Source: Circinella umbellata
Lineage: Eukaryota; Mucoromycota; Mucoromycetes; Mucorales; Lichtheimiaceae
DNA: 64,000 nucleotides
Direction: 5' to 3'
Assembly (NCBI GenBank): GCA_025093555.1
Contig: JAIWNF010000001.1
Coordinates: forward strand, 1-64,000
The notes under the pieces are model-generated. The model had not been told where the DNA came from. It ran no database searches and saw nothing but the letters and a program-made list of their open reading frames with translations. This document shows positions 44,563 to 57,091 of the stretch, one piece after another. The translations under genes and the position numbers were made by a program. Positions within the stretch are counted from its first letter, which is position 1. Each line of letters opens with the position of its first letter.

Positions 44563-47030
44563 TCATTTTTTAAAACCTTTATTGGTATTATGAGTAATTG
44601 TAGCATGTGCTAACCATTCGGCTGTATCTTCTAATGCTCCTTCCCTTCGTCTCCGAATGCGTGCTTTGATTTGTTTTCTTTGTTGTACAAACGCTGCCAA
44701 CGAGCTAAATAGTGCCGATCGGTCTTGTTCGAATTCTTGCATTTTAAGGTTTTGCCAACCAGAATGACGACTACATTTTATTTCAGAACATACACTAAAA
44801 TCTTCTTGTTTTGATTTTGGTGTTGAAAACTTCGTTATAATCAATCCACCATTTTCAGACTTTGAAAAATTATCATTACATACAGCATGCCATACATCAT
44901 CCGGCCATAACAATCGAGAATCAAACCCACAACAAGGTATTGCTTGGTTGCTGTTGACATTATTGTTGTTGATAAGCGCTTTTAAAAATGCTAATTTTCG
45001 ATCAGCTGTAATAATCTCTTGCTTAATACGTCGTTTGGCTTCTCGGAGTCGTAATAGTCGTTTTTGATCATCTTTATCAGAAAGAGATTCCAATCTAGCT
45101 TTCTTTTCTCGCCGGGCTACAATATCAGTAATGTCTGCTGTTGTAGCACAACCGCCAGCTTTACGCTTAATATCAGCTAGTTCGAGACGTGCACGAGCCA
45201 CTTGCATCCCGCAAGTATTACTACAATATTTTGATACATGTCCTTGATGAGATCCAATTCGTGCCGCCCTTTGGCATGCTGGATTGGAACATTTTGGTTT
45301 CCATGAAGTGGACTTTCCTGTGGCTATTTAAATTTTTATTAGATTCAGAAATGAGCTTTGATATTTATTTTTATACAATCATTCTTAGTAAAACTTTAAT
45401 ATTAATAATTTACCTTTTGAACAGTCATCACAAAAGTATAAATCAATAAATTCACCTTCTTTTTCACTGATTCCAATACATTCACCATGAAACCACTGAT
45501 CACATCGATCACAAGCGATCATAAAACGAGGAATATCATACGGTTTACGACAAATACAGTAAAGAGTTTCATCTGGAGGGTAACTAGTGCTACTACCAGC
45601 AATATTATCCTTGTCGTTATTATTCGATGCCAGTGTATTACTACTACCACCATTCTGTTGTCGTATACTGTTTCGTCGACTTCCTTTAGCTGCTGCCATT
45701 GCTGTAGCAACAATGGATTCTCCTGGTCGTTGTTTTACTGATGCTGGATCTGACAAGAAAGATGGACGAGATTGACTTGATGGTGGTCTTCCTCGTTTAT
45801 TTTTTTTAGGTGCAGGCTATTCATTATTTAAAACCTTAAATTAGTATACTTTTTTTTAATTTGTATAAAAAGACATGAATATTATAAAATATATATAATT
45901 TACTCGATCATCTTCTGCCCATGATAATTTGCGAGAATTTGGTAGTCGTTCATTATTATTATTATTATTATTGAATCGTTCTTCAGAAGGCTACAAAAAA
46001 GTAATAAATTAATAAAGAGAACCAAAAAAAGAAAACTTCCCCCTCTTCAACGCCCCCTTTTATCTTCGCTGAGTGTATATATATAAGATATATAATATAG
46101 ACTTACAGTGACTAGTCCATTTTTGGGTGGCAGTACAGTTGTTGTTGTTGTAGTACTACTACTACTAGTGTTACTACCATTCATCTTCCCTTTGATAATC
46201 CAATGTTGCACTTTTTTTAAAGGTTTCATTTTAGGTGGAATAGAACTCATAGGAGCGGGTGTAGTAATATTACTTTTGGGTATAGAATGTTGGGATAATA
46301 AAGGCATCGATATTCGTCGTTGTTGTTGTTCAGTTTTTTGTTGTTTATATTCGAGAGGATGATGAGTAGTGGTTCTATTCAAAGGCTTTTTCTCTTTGAA
46401 TGGATATTTGGTAATATTCTCTTCGCTTTTTCTTTTCCTTCCATCTCCATTTGAATATATGGAGGATGCATCATAATAGTCAGCTGCCTGTATATCATGC
46501 GAACTTGTCGGTGTCGGAGGATAAGATATTCTTCTTTCTGTTGTCGCTGCTGTTGTTAATGGTGATTGCTGTTGTGGTTGCTGTGATGGTAATGACGATG
46601 GTGTTCCATTATAATTAGAATTTGTATTAGAAGAAGAAGAGGAGGAGGAAGAAGCAACAAGAGGAACAGAAGAAGGTGGAATCCATGCTTTCTTCTTTGG
46701 TAATGATCCAATTCGTTTTCTTAATGGTAAATGTTTTTTTGCTGCTTCTTCTGCTAATCGTTGAGTTTCTCCATGAGGGGTCATGGTAACAGTTATATCT
46801 ACAGAAGGTTGTGATTGACCATTTATAGTTCCATTTACAAACTTGGATGAACCGTTATGAGTTGAACAAGTACCATGAACAGATGATGAACGATCAGAAT
46901 CGTGAATGCTGCTTCTGAAAGCCGGAGAATACCTTGGCGGTGTTCGCTGTTGTTGCTGTTGCTGTCGTTGCTGTTGCTGATGTTGCAATGGTTTTGAAGA
47001 CGATAAAATTTGTGAATTTTGATTAGACAT
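44563..47030 (-). CDS. SPP1: Spp1/CXXC1-like PHD-finger subunit of Set1/COMPASS
   Basis: This family reads H3K4 methylation and belongs to the Set1 histone-methyltransferase complex. Four exons (47030-46107, 45990-45904, 45816-45414 and 45323-44563) give 724 residues. The N-terminal 300 residues are Gln/Ser-rich and low complexity, with a basic KKHLPLRKRIGSLPKKK segment. Exon 3 opens with an AT-hook-like PKKNKRGRPP and carries the PHD finger: LYCICRKPYDIPRFMIACDR, CDQWFHGECIGI, FCDDCSK, all Cys/His ligands in place. The C-terminus has the Spp1/CXXC1 region: CSNPACQRAAR, HVSKYCSNTCGMQ, a coiled coil, and a second Cys/His cluster ending CSRHSGWQNLK. No CXXC DNA-binding domain is seen, as in fungi. 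The stop codon lies only 11 bp from the transposable element, so its 3' UTR must lie in the element. Confidence 0.9.
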
Positions 47031-50000
47031 AAAAATATAAATAATAGAAAAAAGAAAAAGTTGAAAAGAGAAAGGAAAAAAAAGACAGGGAAAAAAAAAT
47101 ATAAAGTATTATTATATATTGTATATAATTGTCGGGATAACCATTTTACCCTAATACTTTCTTAAATACGTTCTCTTTTTCTTTTTTAATCTTGGTTCTC
47201 TCTGTTCTTTCGTTTTTTTTTTGATTCTTTATTTTTAATTATATATGATTGCATAGTCGTCTTTTTTATATTCATTTCAAATTAGCCGTACTGATTGTTA
47301 TAAAAAAAAACTGACTCAGTTTTGTTTTGAACTTGATGAAAATAACTAAAAATCCATGATGCGAATTGGGTAATTTAGTTCATTATTATCATCTGTTTAA
47401 TAAACAACAAAATTAGTGATAGTCATCTAAAGCTCAATAAAAAATATAAACGAAAAAAAAATATTGGCTTTTTAGTTGCTATAGGAATAACATAAAGTCA
47501 AAATAATGATACTAATAATAATAATGAACAACGAAAAAAAGGGGATGTTGTCCGGATGATATAACTTATTCTTGGATGCAAATAAAGTTTACCGGAGTCC
47601 ATGGGGCTATAAATTATTCCCGATTTTTTTTTTTGCTTGCAATATTAACTTTCATTGTGTAAATACGATGTAATAATAACCAATATCTACAATTATTCAA
47701 GTTGCTCTTAGTAATAATACTATTAATCACGTATTTTTATTTACCTCCTTCAGTTCTATTCTTTTCTGGAAAAGTCGGCTCTATTTTTTTTTCATCAGTT
47801 CCGGAATGCGAAGTGATAATCTCACTTATTATTTGATCTATGGTTATTATACTAATTAGGATCTATCTCTCTGGCCTTTTCAAACAACGGTAATCGAACT
47901 TTTAGGAAATGTGCTGTACATTTCATGGTATATTTATATCTTTTTTGATGCATTGCTATATTCGATTTGATCTGTTGATTAATTCCATTCTTTCTGTTGA
48001 TATTCATGACTTTCCTAGGGTTATTATAATTCATAGTTCTTTGCATTCCATTCCTTCTCATTCCTTCCTTATATACTTTGTAAATATAAGAGAAATAGTA
48101 GATGCTACGTACTTTCTATTATATACATCTTATATAAAAATGACACGTTATCAATCTATTTAGATGCAATAATTTCTTTGTGGAAAATTGACTACGAATT
48201 CAATATACCACTACACTCTTTTGATAAAACAATATCGCTTACTTGTTCGGAATGAAAGACCAGTACCATCATTTTCATGACCAGTTGTTCATCATATCAT
48301 AGATGAATTTTGCCATTGATTTACTTTTGGATTAAGATGGGAATTTATCTTCCTGTTACTACTGCCCTATAAGAATTTTATTAAGCTTATATCAATCAGT
48401 CTTCTTGTCGCTTTTATTGATTTTATAATCGCAAGCTTTCCAAAATTGATAAATGTACAGTAATACCACCCTTTTTGGCCAAATTCGCACGCTGATTTTA
48501 CTATGTTTTCGACCCCACTTTTTGCAGACACTAGGTTTTTTGGGCTACTTTCGAGCCAAATCCTGTGCAAAAAAAATGGGTTGAATTGTAGCGTTCAACA
48601 TTACTTTTGATTTTGAGGTACACTGGATAGAAAAATAAAAGTCTAACAATGGTACTACGTATGGCATTTCGACTCTAGAACTGCTTTGATTAATATTACC
48701 GTGTAAAAGTATTTTACGTAATCGTTGAAATCCACGAACTGTAGTATATACAATTATCTTGATAATAATGAATTTTGCAGCGAATTTTCGTATACCTAGT
48801 CTTAAACAAAATCAAATAAATTATATATATACATATAAGCTGTAAGTGAATTGAAATTTACTAAGCTAAAACCATCTTTTTAAGCTTATGGCCTCACAGA
48901 AGCTTCGCCTGCTTTCTGTGTTCAACCAGGGGATAAAATTGTTTCGGATATAATACAGAAGGGTATTATATATTGATAAAAAAAAATCTAAGAAATAGCC
49001 ATAATAAGTAGTTTTATAAATTGGTTACTATAGGTATGTATTAGGTTCATTAAATTCTTTCCCCCTGGAATGATTGCCAAAGTTATTAATAAAGAAGTAA
49101 AAGGCAAGATATTGAATGACTTATAATGATAACTATAAAATAGAAGTTAAGGTTGGTGTGTGTGGCGGATTGTGGATGAAAAGTACCAATGTTTTACAGA
49201 TACCATGAGCTATACAATATATCGTAAACTTTTCTAATAAATACACAAAGCACTAATACGTACCAGAAATACATTACGTAATTACCACGCAAAAAGGGAT
49301 ACCTTAGTTACTCTGGTAAGACAGTGAATTGTATCGTCACAGACGGGCTTTTCATATCGGTCATGTAGTCATTATACAGAAGAGTATTTTGGACCGTGTC
49401 ATGTACTAAAATATGGCACATCTTTCCAGGTATATAATACTTCTATAGCATCTCTACTGCTTTTTGTGCTTTTTTTTAACTGTCATTATTGCCAAGTTAC
49501 GTCCAAAAAAAAGATAACCCCATCATAACAAAAATTTTAATTGGTGACATCTGCCGAACTAGAAGAAATTTTGGTAGTGTTTGAAAAGCCCAATCACCAA
49601 TATAGGGAATCTTGTTAATGATAGTTTAAGTAATAGCCAAAAATAACGCTAGGTATATTTAGACATTGAAATATAGTCGATTGTATTGCTGTCGGTATAC
49701 ATGATTATGAACAAGACACTGAAGTTCCTCGAGCGTATATAGTTCTGAAATTGGATGTGGGACGTACGTAGTACGTACAGCTAAAGAGAGCAGAAAAGTT
49801 GAAAGTTTTTGTAGCAGAACAAGTTATCATTTATAAGAGAATTCAATCACAGGATCTTCGTGAGAAAATACGAAACAATGCTACTGAAAAGTTCCTAGAA
49901 ATGCTTTATGAAATGAAGTCAAGAAAGAAGAGGCAAAGAGAAAGGCTTTTAAGATATAAAGAGAAAAAAAAACTACTGAATTATATATTTTACTTAGACA

Positions 50001-50294
50001 AATATCTTTAAGCCATCATGTGTCTGTAAGTTTTTATCCAATTTATCGACGATTATATACCATTAAAAGATCTGTACTAATATGTAATAGAAATATAACA
50101 TGATACAGAGTCAAATTACTAAAAATATATCAATTCAAATATCAATGTAACTACCATATCTATGGTTGTGACATTGGTTGCATTTGCATTGAGAGACCGG
50201 AGTTTTGTTATGGCAACGATAACACTTTTTGTTTCTTAGTAACGCAGATCTACAAAAGAAAAAAAAAAGTTATTCTTTTTTTTTATTGTCTAGC
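47031..50294. other. Gene-free region
   Basis: About 3.3 kb between divergent genes carries no supported gene. It includes a possible transposon end near 48457 (listed separately), a small hairpin CACAGAAGC/GCTTTCTGTG near 48896-48922, and lysine/arginine-rich chance frames such as one near 49800-50010. The proximal part should hold the promoters of the PHD-finger and hydrolase genes. Confidence 0.5.
48457..48590 (+). mobile_element. Possible Tc1/mariner-like end (solo)
   Basis: After a TA dinucleotide the sequence reads CAGTAATACCACCCTTTTTG and continues into GGCCAAATTCG, then a GACCCCACTTTTTGC stretch. A TA followed by CAGT is typical of Tc1/mariner termini. I could not find a matching inverted partner in the neighbourhood, and no transposase is visible, so this is at most a relic or solo end. 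Confidence 0.3.
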
Positions 50295-51934
50295 ATGGCT
50301 TCGTTTCATTCACACCTATATGTGTGGGGATCCATACTATGTCTCCCATTACTAGTTGCTTGTCTGGTACTTAGTTTACCTTTATGCATATTTGCCATTG
50401 GTAAAAAAATACTGTTTTTAAAATTGTTGTCGTAAACAGAAAAAAATCTCGAAGATTTTAACTCCTTTGTATATATACAATATATATATATATATATTAT
50501 TTTCAGGTGCTGCATACTTTATAGCTTGGACCCTCACTTTATTAGAAGGACAAAAGGACACTTCATTCAATTTACCGTACAGCCCTACACGAGTAGCAAA
50601 GATCAACATTGCATTCTTCCATTTAATCTTTGGTTGGATTACAGATTTTCCACTTGTAGCAGCTTATATACACTGGCGATATTTCGAGGTCCAAGATACC
50701 TTCAGACAGCTGGTTAGGTATTTGTTTATTAATACTAGACAAGGAAGAAATTGCTGTATTATTATTTTTCTATTTACCTTACTAACTAATAACGTATTTT
50801 GAACTTGACTTAGTCGTAATATCAAATACTCGGATGCGGATGCTTCATGTTTATTAGATGTATACCATCCTGAACAAACCACTGAATCGAAGCCACCTAT
50901 TATTCTCTTTATTTATGGAGGATCATGGTCTTCTGGATCCAAGTTATTATATACCTCGTTTGCAAATACATTAAGAGAACTCGGATATGTTGTTGTTGTA
51001 CCAGATTATCGAAAATACCCTCGAGTCAAAATAGATACCATTTATGATGATGTTCGACAAGCACTTCGATGGACACATGCACATGCTGATGAGATTAATG
51101 GTGATGTAGAAAAAATATATATGATGGTAAGTTTTTAAATGCATGCACAAACTTTTATTTCTTTATATGGTTTAGCTAAATCATTGGATATAGGGACATA
51201 GCGCAGGTGGTCATTTATGTGCCCAGGTAGTGTTGAAAAATGCTATTGATGTCGCCAAGAAAAAGGACAGTCAAGATGCATTACCACGTGTAAAAGGATT
51301 GTTTTTGTAAGTTGCAATAAGAAATAGAGTCTATCATTAAAGAGTGAGAAAAAAAATCATATTGTTTACTGAGCAAACTAAAAAAAAATATCATAACAGG
51401 GCTGCCGGTGTGTATTTAATAGAACGACATTTGTTAACAGAGCAACATCGAGGTGTTGATAAGATCTCAGCAATGACACGTGTTATGGGTACTACATTGG
51501 AGAATTTCCGTATTAATTCACCTATTCATCTTCTTGAATCGAACGAAGAGCTATTTGCTGATTCGAAGGAGCTTCTGAAATATATCCCACGAATTATGTT
51601 GGTACATGGAGAAAAGGATACTACTGTTCTTGCTGAGCAATCAGTGGATATGTACAATGCATTTACACAAGTCGTGCCACCTGAACGTAGAGATGATGTG
51701 GACGTTCGAATCAGACTTCATAAACGATTGAAACATGCTCAATGTGTCACAGGTAAAAATAAAAGTAAAATGATATTAGATGGTTACTATATTTGAATTT
51801 GTTTCACTAAGTTTCTTTGTTCTTGTTTTTATATAGCGTTGATGCCTTCTGTAATAGGTCAAGACAGGTTGAAGAAATCATTACTAAAAGATATTCAAGA
51901 ATTCGTCGGTAATCCATATGATAATGAAGAATAA
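50295..51934 (+). CDS. Alpha/beta hydrolase, isoprenylcysteine methylesterase-like, membrane-anchored
   Basis: The enzyme has an N-terminal membrane region (LCLPLLVACLVLSLPLCIF continuing across the first intron into GAAYFIAWTL) followed by a second hydrophobic stretch, then an esterase domain. Six exons (50295-50400, 50507-50717, 50814-51126, 51194-51306, 51400-51752 and 51837-51934) give 397 residues. The domain has LLDVYHP, PPIILFIYGGSW, VVVVPDYRKYP and the nucleophile elbow GHSAGGH (Ser about 213). Asp and His of the triad are probably in LVHGEKDTTV and KHAQCVT. The layout (membrane segments, then RNIKYSD and LDVYHP) matches isoprenylcysteine methylesterase-like proteins, which demethylate prenylated proteins, but carboxylesterases of the lipase/sterol type cannot be excluded. 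The oxyanion motif reads YGGSW instead of the usual HGGxW. Confidence 0.82.
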
Positions 51935-53347
51935 GCCGTTTTCTTGTTCTTCTCTGTCGTTGCATCCAACTTTTGTATTTTATTTCCATTATTATGAAAT
52001 GGTTTAGATTTGTGATTATAGAAAAGTAAACAAAAAAATATAGAGAATCATATAGTGTGTAGATGCTGATGATATTGTACTGTGGTTTCTAGTAAAGCAG
52101 ACTGGCCCATAGCATAAAATAACATAAAATCATTAATACGTATGTGTTGTGTGAAGTAGCTTTCCATTCATAAATCATAGCTTTAATAAAATGTATAACA
52201 TTGTTAGAGAAACCTATTTTTTACTACTATACAGTATGTATTAACTATGATAAATCTCTGTTTAATGAAATATACAGTACTATCTATACAACATGTTCAG
52301 GAAAATGGACTCTCAATAGTATCAGACGCTTACGAGATATACGGCTGTCGTCCTTGTAGGGGTGGTACACTTTCTAGCAGCATTCTTCTCAAACAAGATA
52401 TCAGAAATCTTTGATCAGTGTGATTCATGGAGATACTATCATTCAATTTGGTGTAGGAGAAAGAATAAATCCGTTGCTGAAGTAGCCCTGCATCGTTTCT
52501 TTTTTTTTGCTGTGGATGTTTCAATACGTAACTTTTTTAACGAATAATTGGTATATAACCGACTTTTTATATTGTACGTAAGGTCATTTAATATTCGCTA
52601 TATATTCTTTTTCATCTTACTAACGTATCTTCTTATGGTTTACTTGTTGACAAATATAGGTACTAGGTACTAGGTTCTCCGTTTTATCTGGAACCTAATA
52701 ACCAAGCAAACTTTTATTTATACGTATAATACATCTGAATGAATTTTAGGCCTTAAATTGTAAACGTGCCGATTCTTTGAAATGTCAAAATATTAAAGTG
52801 ATAGCAAGTTTAAGGCTAGTTTATATCTTGTTATAGATCTTTATATTTTGTAATACATTTTGGAGGGAAAATATCTAAGCATTGTGAAAAAGTAATCATG
52901 CGCTTTTTTTATGCTTGTTACTTTTTATGCTCTATTGTGTTTCCAGGTTGAAATGGAATACTAATGAAAAACGCGATAATAAAAAAACCCTTTCTTAATT
53001 CCTCATAGCACAAGCAGCAAGAAAACACCTGGGTAATAGAAAAAAGTTGGATGTAATAATCAAAAATAACTGGAGATGTTTTTTGTATAGTAGTGTGTTC
53101 TTCTTTATCTATTATTACCATATCCATCAAAATAAGAAAAGTGAGCATAATACTGACGTTTTTAGTACTGTTTGTTATTCACCACCATGATAAAATCCCA
53201 TTTCTTCATTATTAAAATGAATAGAATCTTCCTTTTCCGTCAATATCTATTACATACTCGATCCAGTAAAAAAAAAATATATATTTTCACAGGTTCTTCT
53301 TCGATATAAACAATGATTATTAATATATTTATTATTTTATTTTATTT
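51935..53347. other. Gene-free convergent region
   Basis: About 1.4 kb between the 3' ends of the hydrolase and ribosomal protein genes. It holds only short chance frames. A GGTACTAGGTACTAGG direct repeat lies near 52661-52676. Confidence 0.5.
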
Positions 53348-54176
53348 CTACATGTATTTTTCGGGATGGATATGAGCTCTCAGAGCTAATTTGTTGAAAT
53401 CAGATAAAGTGACTTTACCGCCTGCCTTTTCGATTGCTTCAATGGCGGTTCGTGATGCTTTAGAAACTTCAATTTGAATAGATTGTGTGAATGATTCTGA
53501 GCCAACACCCAAGAGCTTGACACCGTCTTGAATTTTATGTATACAACGAGAGTCTAATAAATCTTTCATGGTGATAGGTTTGGAAGCGTCAATTCGTCCA
53601 GTTTGAATCCAGTGCTGTAAACGGTCGAGGTTGAGTTGATGATATTCTTTTCCGTGACTAAATAAAAAAATACAAAAGTACATATAAATATATATACATA
53701 TAAATTAGCATATATGTTATCAAATAATAGAAACAAAACTGTAATACATTTACATGTTGTAGAAACCGCGCTTGGGGATACGTTTAATCAATGGGATTTG
53801 ACCACCTTCGAAACCTGGGACAGGCTTACCGTTACCTGCTCGTGCCTTTTGACCTTTATGACCTCGACCTGCTGTTTTACCAAGTCCAGAACCAGGACCA
53901 CGACCTACTCGTTTACGCTGAAAATATATACGATAAATTAAGTAAAAAAGGAAATAGAAATAGTAAAATGTCAGCATGCGTGTTTTTATTTATTAGAAAC
54001 CGATTCAATTGCGAATGAGAAGCATTATGTCATTTATTTATTTTTATTCTGCTGACCTCTGTGACAGCACCAGCATTATCTGCAAGCGAACCGAGGTGAA
54101 TGGGTTGTTTTGGTGGTTGAACGGCTGCTTGTGTTGAAAATGAACGAGCTGATGCGAAACGTGCCAATCGAAACAT
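53348..54176 (-). CDS. MRPL10: Mitochondrial large-subunit ribosomal protein uL15m
   Basis: This is the mitochondrial member of the bacterial L15 family (yeast MRPL10), part of the mitoribosome. Three exons (54176-54057, 53917-53754 and 53657-53348) give 197 residues. The N-terminus [16 protein letters not shown] is a classic mitochondrial presequence. The diagnostic L15 start follows the first splice junction: [26 protein letters not shown], then [17 protein letters not shown]. The C-terminal domain contains [21 protein letters not shown], and [12 protein letters not shown], as in L15. Complete. Confidence 0.95.
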
Positions 54177-55131
54177 TATGGTATTGTTGTATATAGATTA
54201 TTGGATAAGAGTGAAATTATCAGGGAAACAAGGGATGGAGGTTAAAAATAAGCCACGATTTTTTGGACAGCGGCGGATTAGTTCAACCGAAAGATTAAAT
54301 TGGCTATCTACCTTGTTGCTTCCTCTATTATTAGCCTGCATCACTATTTATGAATGATAAATGAATAGAAAAAAATAAATATTAAAATATGTATATTAGA
54401 TTTTTGGTTTTATACAGAAAAATGCTAAGAAATTGGATTTTTATATTTTTTTAATACTGAAATCAACCCTATAAACGTGGTTAAATCTTTCGTGTTTGAT
54501 TTTACAGAAAATAGTATATAGCAAGGTGACACAAGTTGCAAAAACAGTTTCTCAATAACGTTTAGTTCAACTTACAACAAATAAGTTTTGTTGTCCTAGC
54601 AACCATTAATAGTTTAATTCATGTAATTGAAAAAGAAAATTATAACTATAGAAACAGTTAAAGTTAAATTTTACTTTTTTGAATAAAATAGGATACTTTA
54701 AAATAAGAACAAGCGGAAACGAAATTATATTAGCATTACTGCTTTACTCTCAATGATTCATGAGATGAATTAATCGGGTTTTCATACTTACACACATACA
54801 TAGACCTATGAGTGAAAGAAAAAGGGAATAAAGGGGAACCAGGAGTATGTAATAAATGGGTTCTAAAAATGGGTTTACCACATGGAAAACTGTTTTGATG
54901 GATCACCAACTAAAAAAAAAAGCTGGGAGTATGGTGTACAAACAGCATGAGGCTGTTGTACTTTATGTAGAATAGTGCTGTAACACAAGCCTTTTTATTT
55001 TTCTGAAACTCAATATATAGAAAGACCCAGTTAATTACATATGCACTTTTTCATTTTTTTCGGCTCTCTTTCCTTTTCTTTTTTACTTTTTTTTTCTTCA
55101 CTTTCCTTTTCATATAACATAAAAATTCGAG
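54177..55131. promoter_or_regulatory. Divergent promoter region
   Basis: 955 bp separate the divergent ribosomal-protein and septin genes. The 80 bp before the septin start are strongly pyrimidine-rich, a leader style seen for several genes here. No gene is supported. Confidence 0.45.
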
Positions 55132-56061
55132 ATGGCTCCTTCTGCAATGCCTGATGGTGTTGGTGTTGCTCACCTTCCCAACCAACGTCACAAGATAGTT
55201 TCAAAGCGTGGTGCAAACTTCACTTTGATGGTTTGTGGTATGTGGTTTCTCTCTTTTTTTTTTCTTATTCTTTTTATTTAAGTCTTTATTTTATTATTAT
55301 TATTATTGAAGAGTAGTCCAGCTATTCAGGGGTAATACTAATTAGATTCTCATATTATATGTTCTTTTTTATATTAGGTGAAAGTGGAACTGGTAAATCA
55401 ACCTTTGTTAACACTTTATTCACTACTTCAATCAAAAATAATAAAGAGCTTGCTAAACGTCATGCAAAGCAAGTTGATAAAACTGTTGAAATCGAAATCA
55501 CTAAAGCAGGTTTGTTTAATATAAAAGAAAAAAAATATTCTTATATGAAAAGAAGAAAATATATTGATGGAAGACTATTATTATTATAGAACTTGAGGAG
55601 CAAAACTTCAAAGTGAAGCTTACAATCATTGACACCCCTGGTTTTGGTGATTATGTGAACAATCGTGACAGCTGGATGCCTATTGTGGAATTTTTGGATG
55701 ATCAACATGAAAGCTTTATGGCTCAGGAACAACAACCTACCCGTGCTAACAGAATTGATCTCCGTGTTCATGCTTGTCTTTACTTTATTCGTCCTACTGG
55801 TCATACGTAAGTTATCATGATTCAAATAAATAAATTATATATATTGAAGGGGAAATATAAAATTAACGATGTGTGTTAATTACATAACTATTATAGACTC
55901 AAGCCATTGGATATTGAAATCATGAAGCATCTTGGTTCGCGTGTCAATTTAATTCCTGTTATTGCAAAGGCCGATACTTTGACCCCGAACGATCTGGCCA
56001 AATTTAAGCGAAACGTAAATATATATTTCTTTTAATATGTGTTTAAAGGTTGCAAAAGTAT

Positions 56062-56102
<41 letters not shown>

Positions 56103-56876
56103 AATATCTTTCTTATTTATCCTGGTTTTATAGATCTTGGAAGTTGTTGAAGCACAAGGTATTCGTGTGTACACCTGTCCTATTGAAAGTGATGATGAGT
56201 CTACCACAAACAACAATAAGGATATTATGAGTGCACTTCCTTTCTCTGTTATTGGTTCAACAGAAGATGTCGTTACTGCTGATAATCGTAAGGTTAAGGG
56301 TCGTCAATATTCTTGGGGTTGTGCTGAAGTTGAGAATGAGGAGCATTGCGACTTTAAGAAGCTTCGCACGTTGTTGATCCGTTCACATATGCACGATTTG
56401 ATTTCGACCACCGAGGAAACTCATTATGAAAATTATCGACAAATTCAAATGGAAACTCGCAAGTTTGGTGAAGCAAAGTACGTTGCTTTATTTGGTTTGC
56501 TGTTAGAATAATGTAGTTTTAAGAAAACTAAACTAATTGAACTTTATTATAAATAGATCTAAGAAGTATGAAAACCCCAAGTTTAAGGAACAAGAAGAAA
56601 AACTTCGTTTGGCATTTACTGAACAAGTAAAGAAGGAAGAGAATAGATTCCGTCAATGGGAAGCTCAGGTAAAATATGATGAATAGATTATAGATATTGA
56701 GATGGAAAGATATATAACAAAAGAAAAATTAATTAAATAATTAAATAAATTATTAGCTCGTAAGTGAACGTGATCGACTTAACAAAGATCTTGAAGAACA
56801 ACATGCCAAAATCAAGGCAATGGAAACCGAGTTGGAAAATGTATATCAAATGCAAGGCCGTAACATGCGACGATAA
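55132..56876 (+). CDS. Septin (Cdc11-like)
   Basis: Septins are GTP-binding proteins that polymerise into filaments at division sites and hyphal tips. Seven exons (55132-55237, 55378-55509, 55590-55806, 55897-56014, 56134-56477, 56557-56668 and 56757-56876) give 382 residues. G1 is [10 protein letters not shown] (about residues 36-45, split by the first intron), G3 is DTPGFGD, G4 is AKADTL. The septin unique element includes [17 protein letters not shown] and [11 protein letters not shown] short C-terminal coiled coil follows ([16 protein letters not shown] onward), ending QGRNMRR. A basic stretch near residue 20-26 (RHKIVSKR) precedes the GTPase domain as in membrane-binding septins. The [20 protein letters not shown] context resembles Cdc11/AspA more than Cdc3, Cdc10 or Cdc12, but I am not certain of the paralogue. 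Confidence 0.92.
56064..56099 (+). repeat. TA microsatellite in septin intron
   Basis: About 18 uninterrupted TA units lie in the intron between septin exons ending at 56014 and starting at 56134. Confidence 0.9.
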
Positions 56877-57091
56877 ATTGATTAATTTATACACACAGAC
56901 ACACACACTATCTTTTTTAACCGATGACAACACAATACCCTAGCCTTAGTCTCTATCCTTTCTCTTTCTCTCGTTTTGCCCTGTAAACTGAATTATTTTA
57001 TTTTTTCTAGTTCTCTTCCCCTTATTTTTTTAGTTTTTATTCTCCTTCCTTTTTTTTTTCTCTTTTTTTTTATAATCTTATATTTATATAA

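Noticed and set aside
45487..45775. Plus-strand frames across the PHD-finger exon
   Set aside because: They are antisense to a clear Cys/His-rich PHD domain.
49799..50011. Lys/Arg-rich 70-codon plus-strand frame
   Set aside because: Composition follows an A/G-rich tract; no homologous features and no neighbouring exon.
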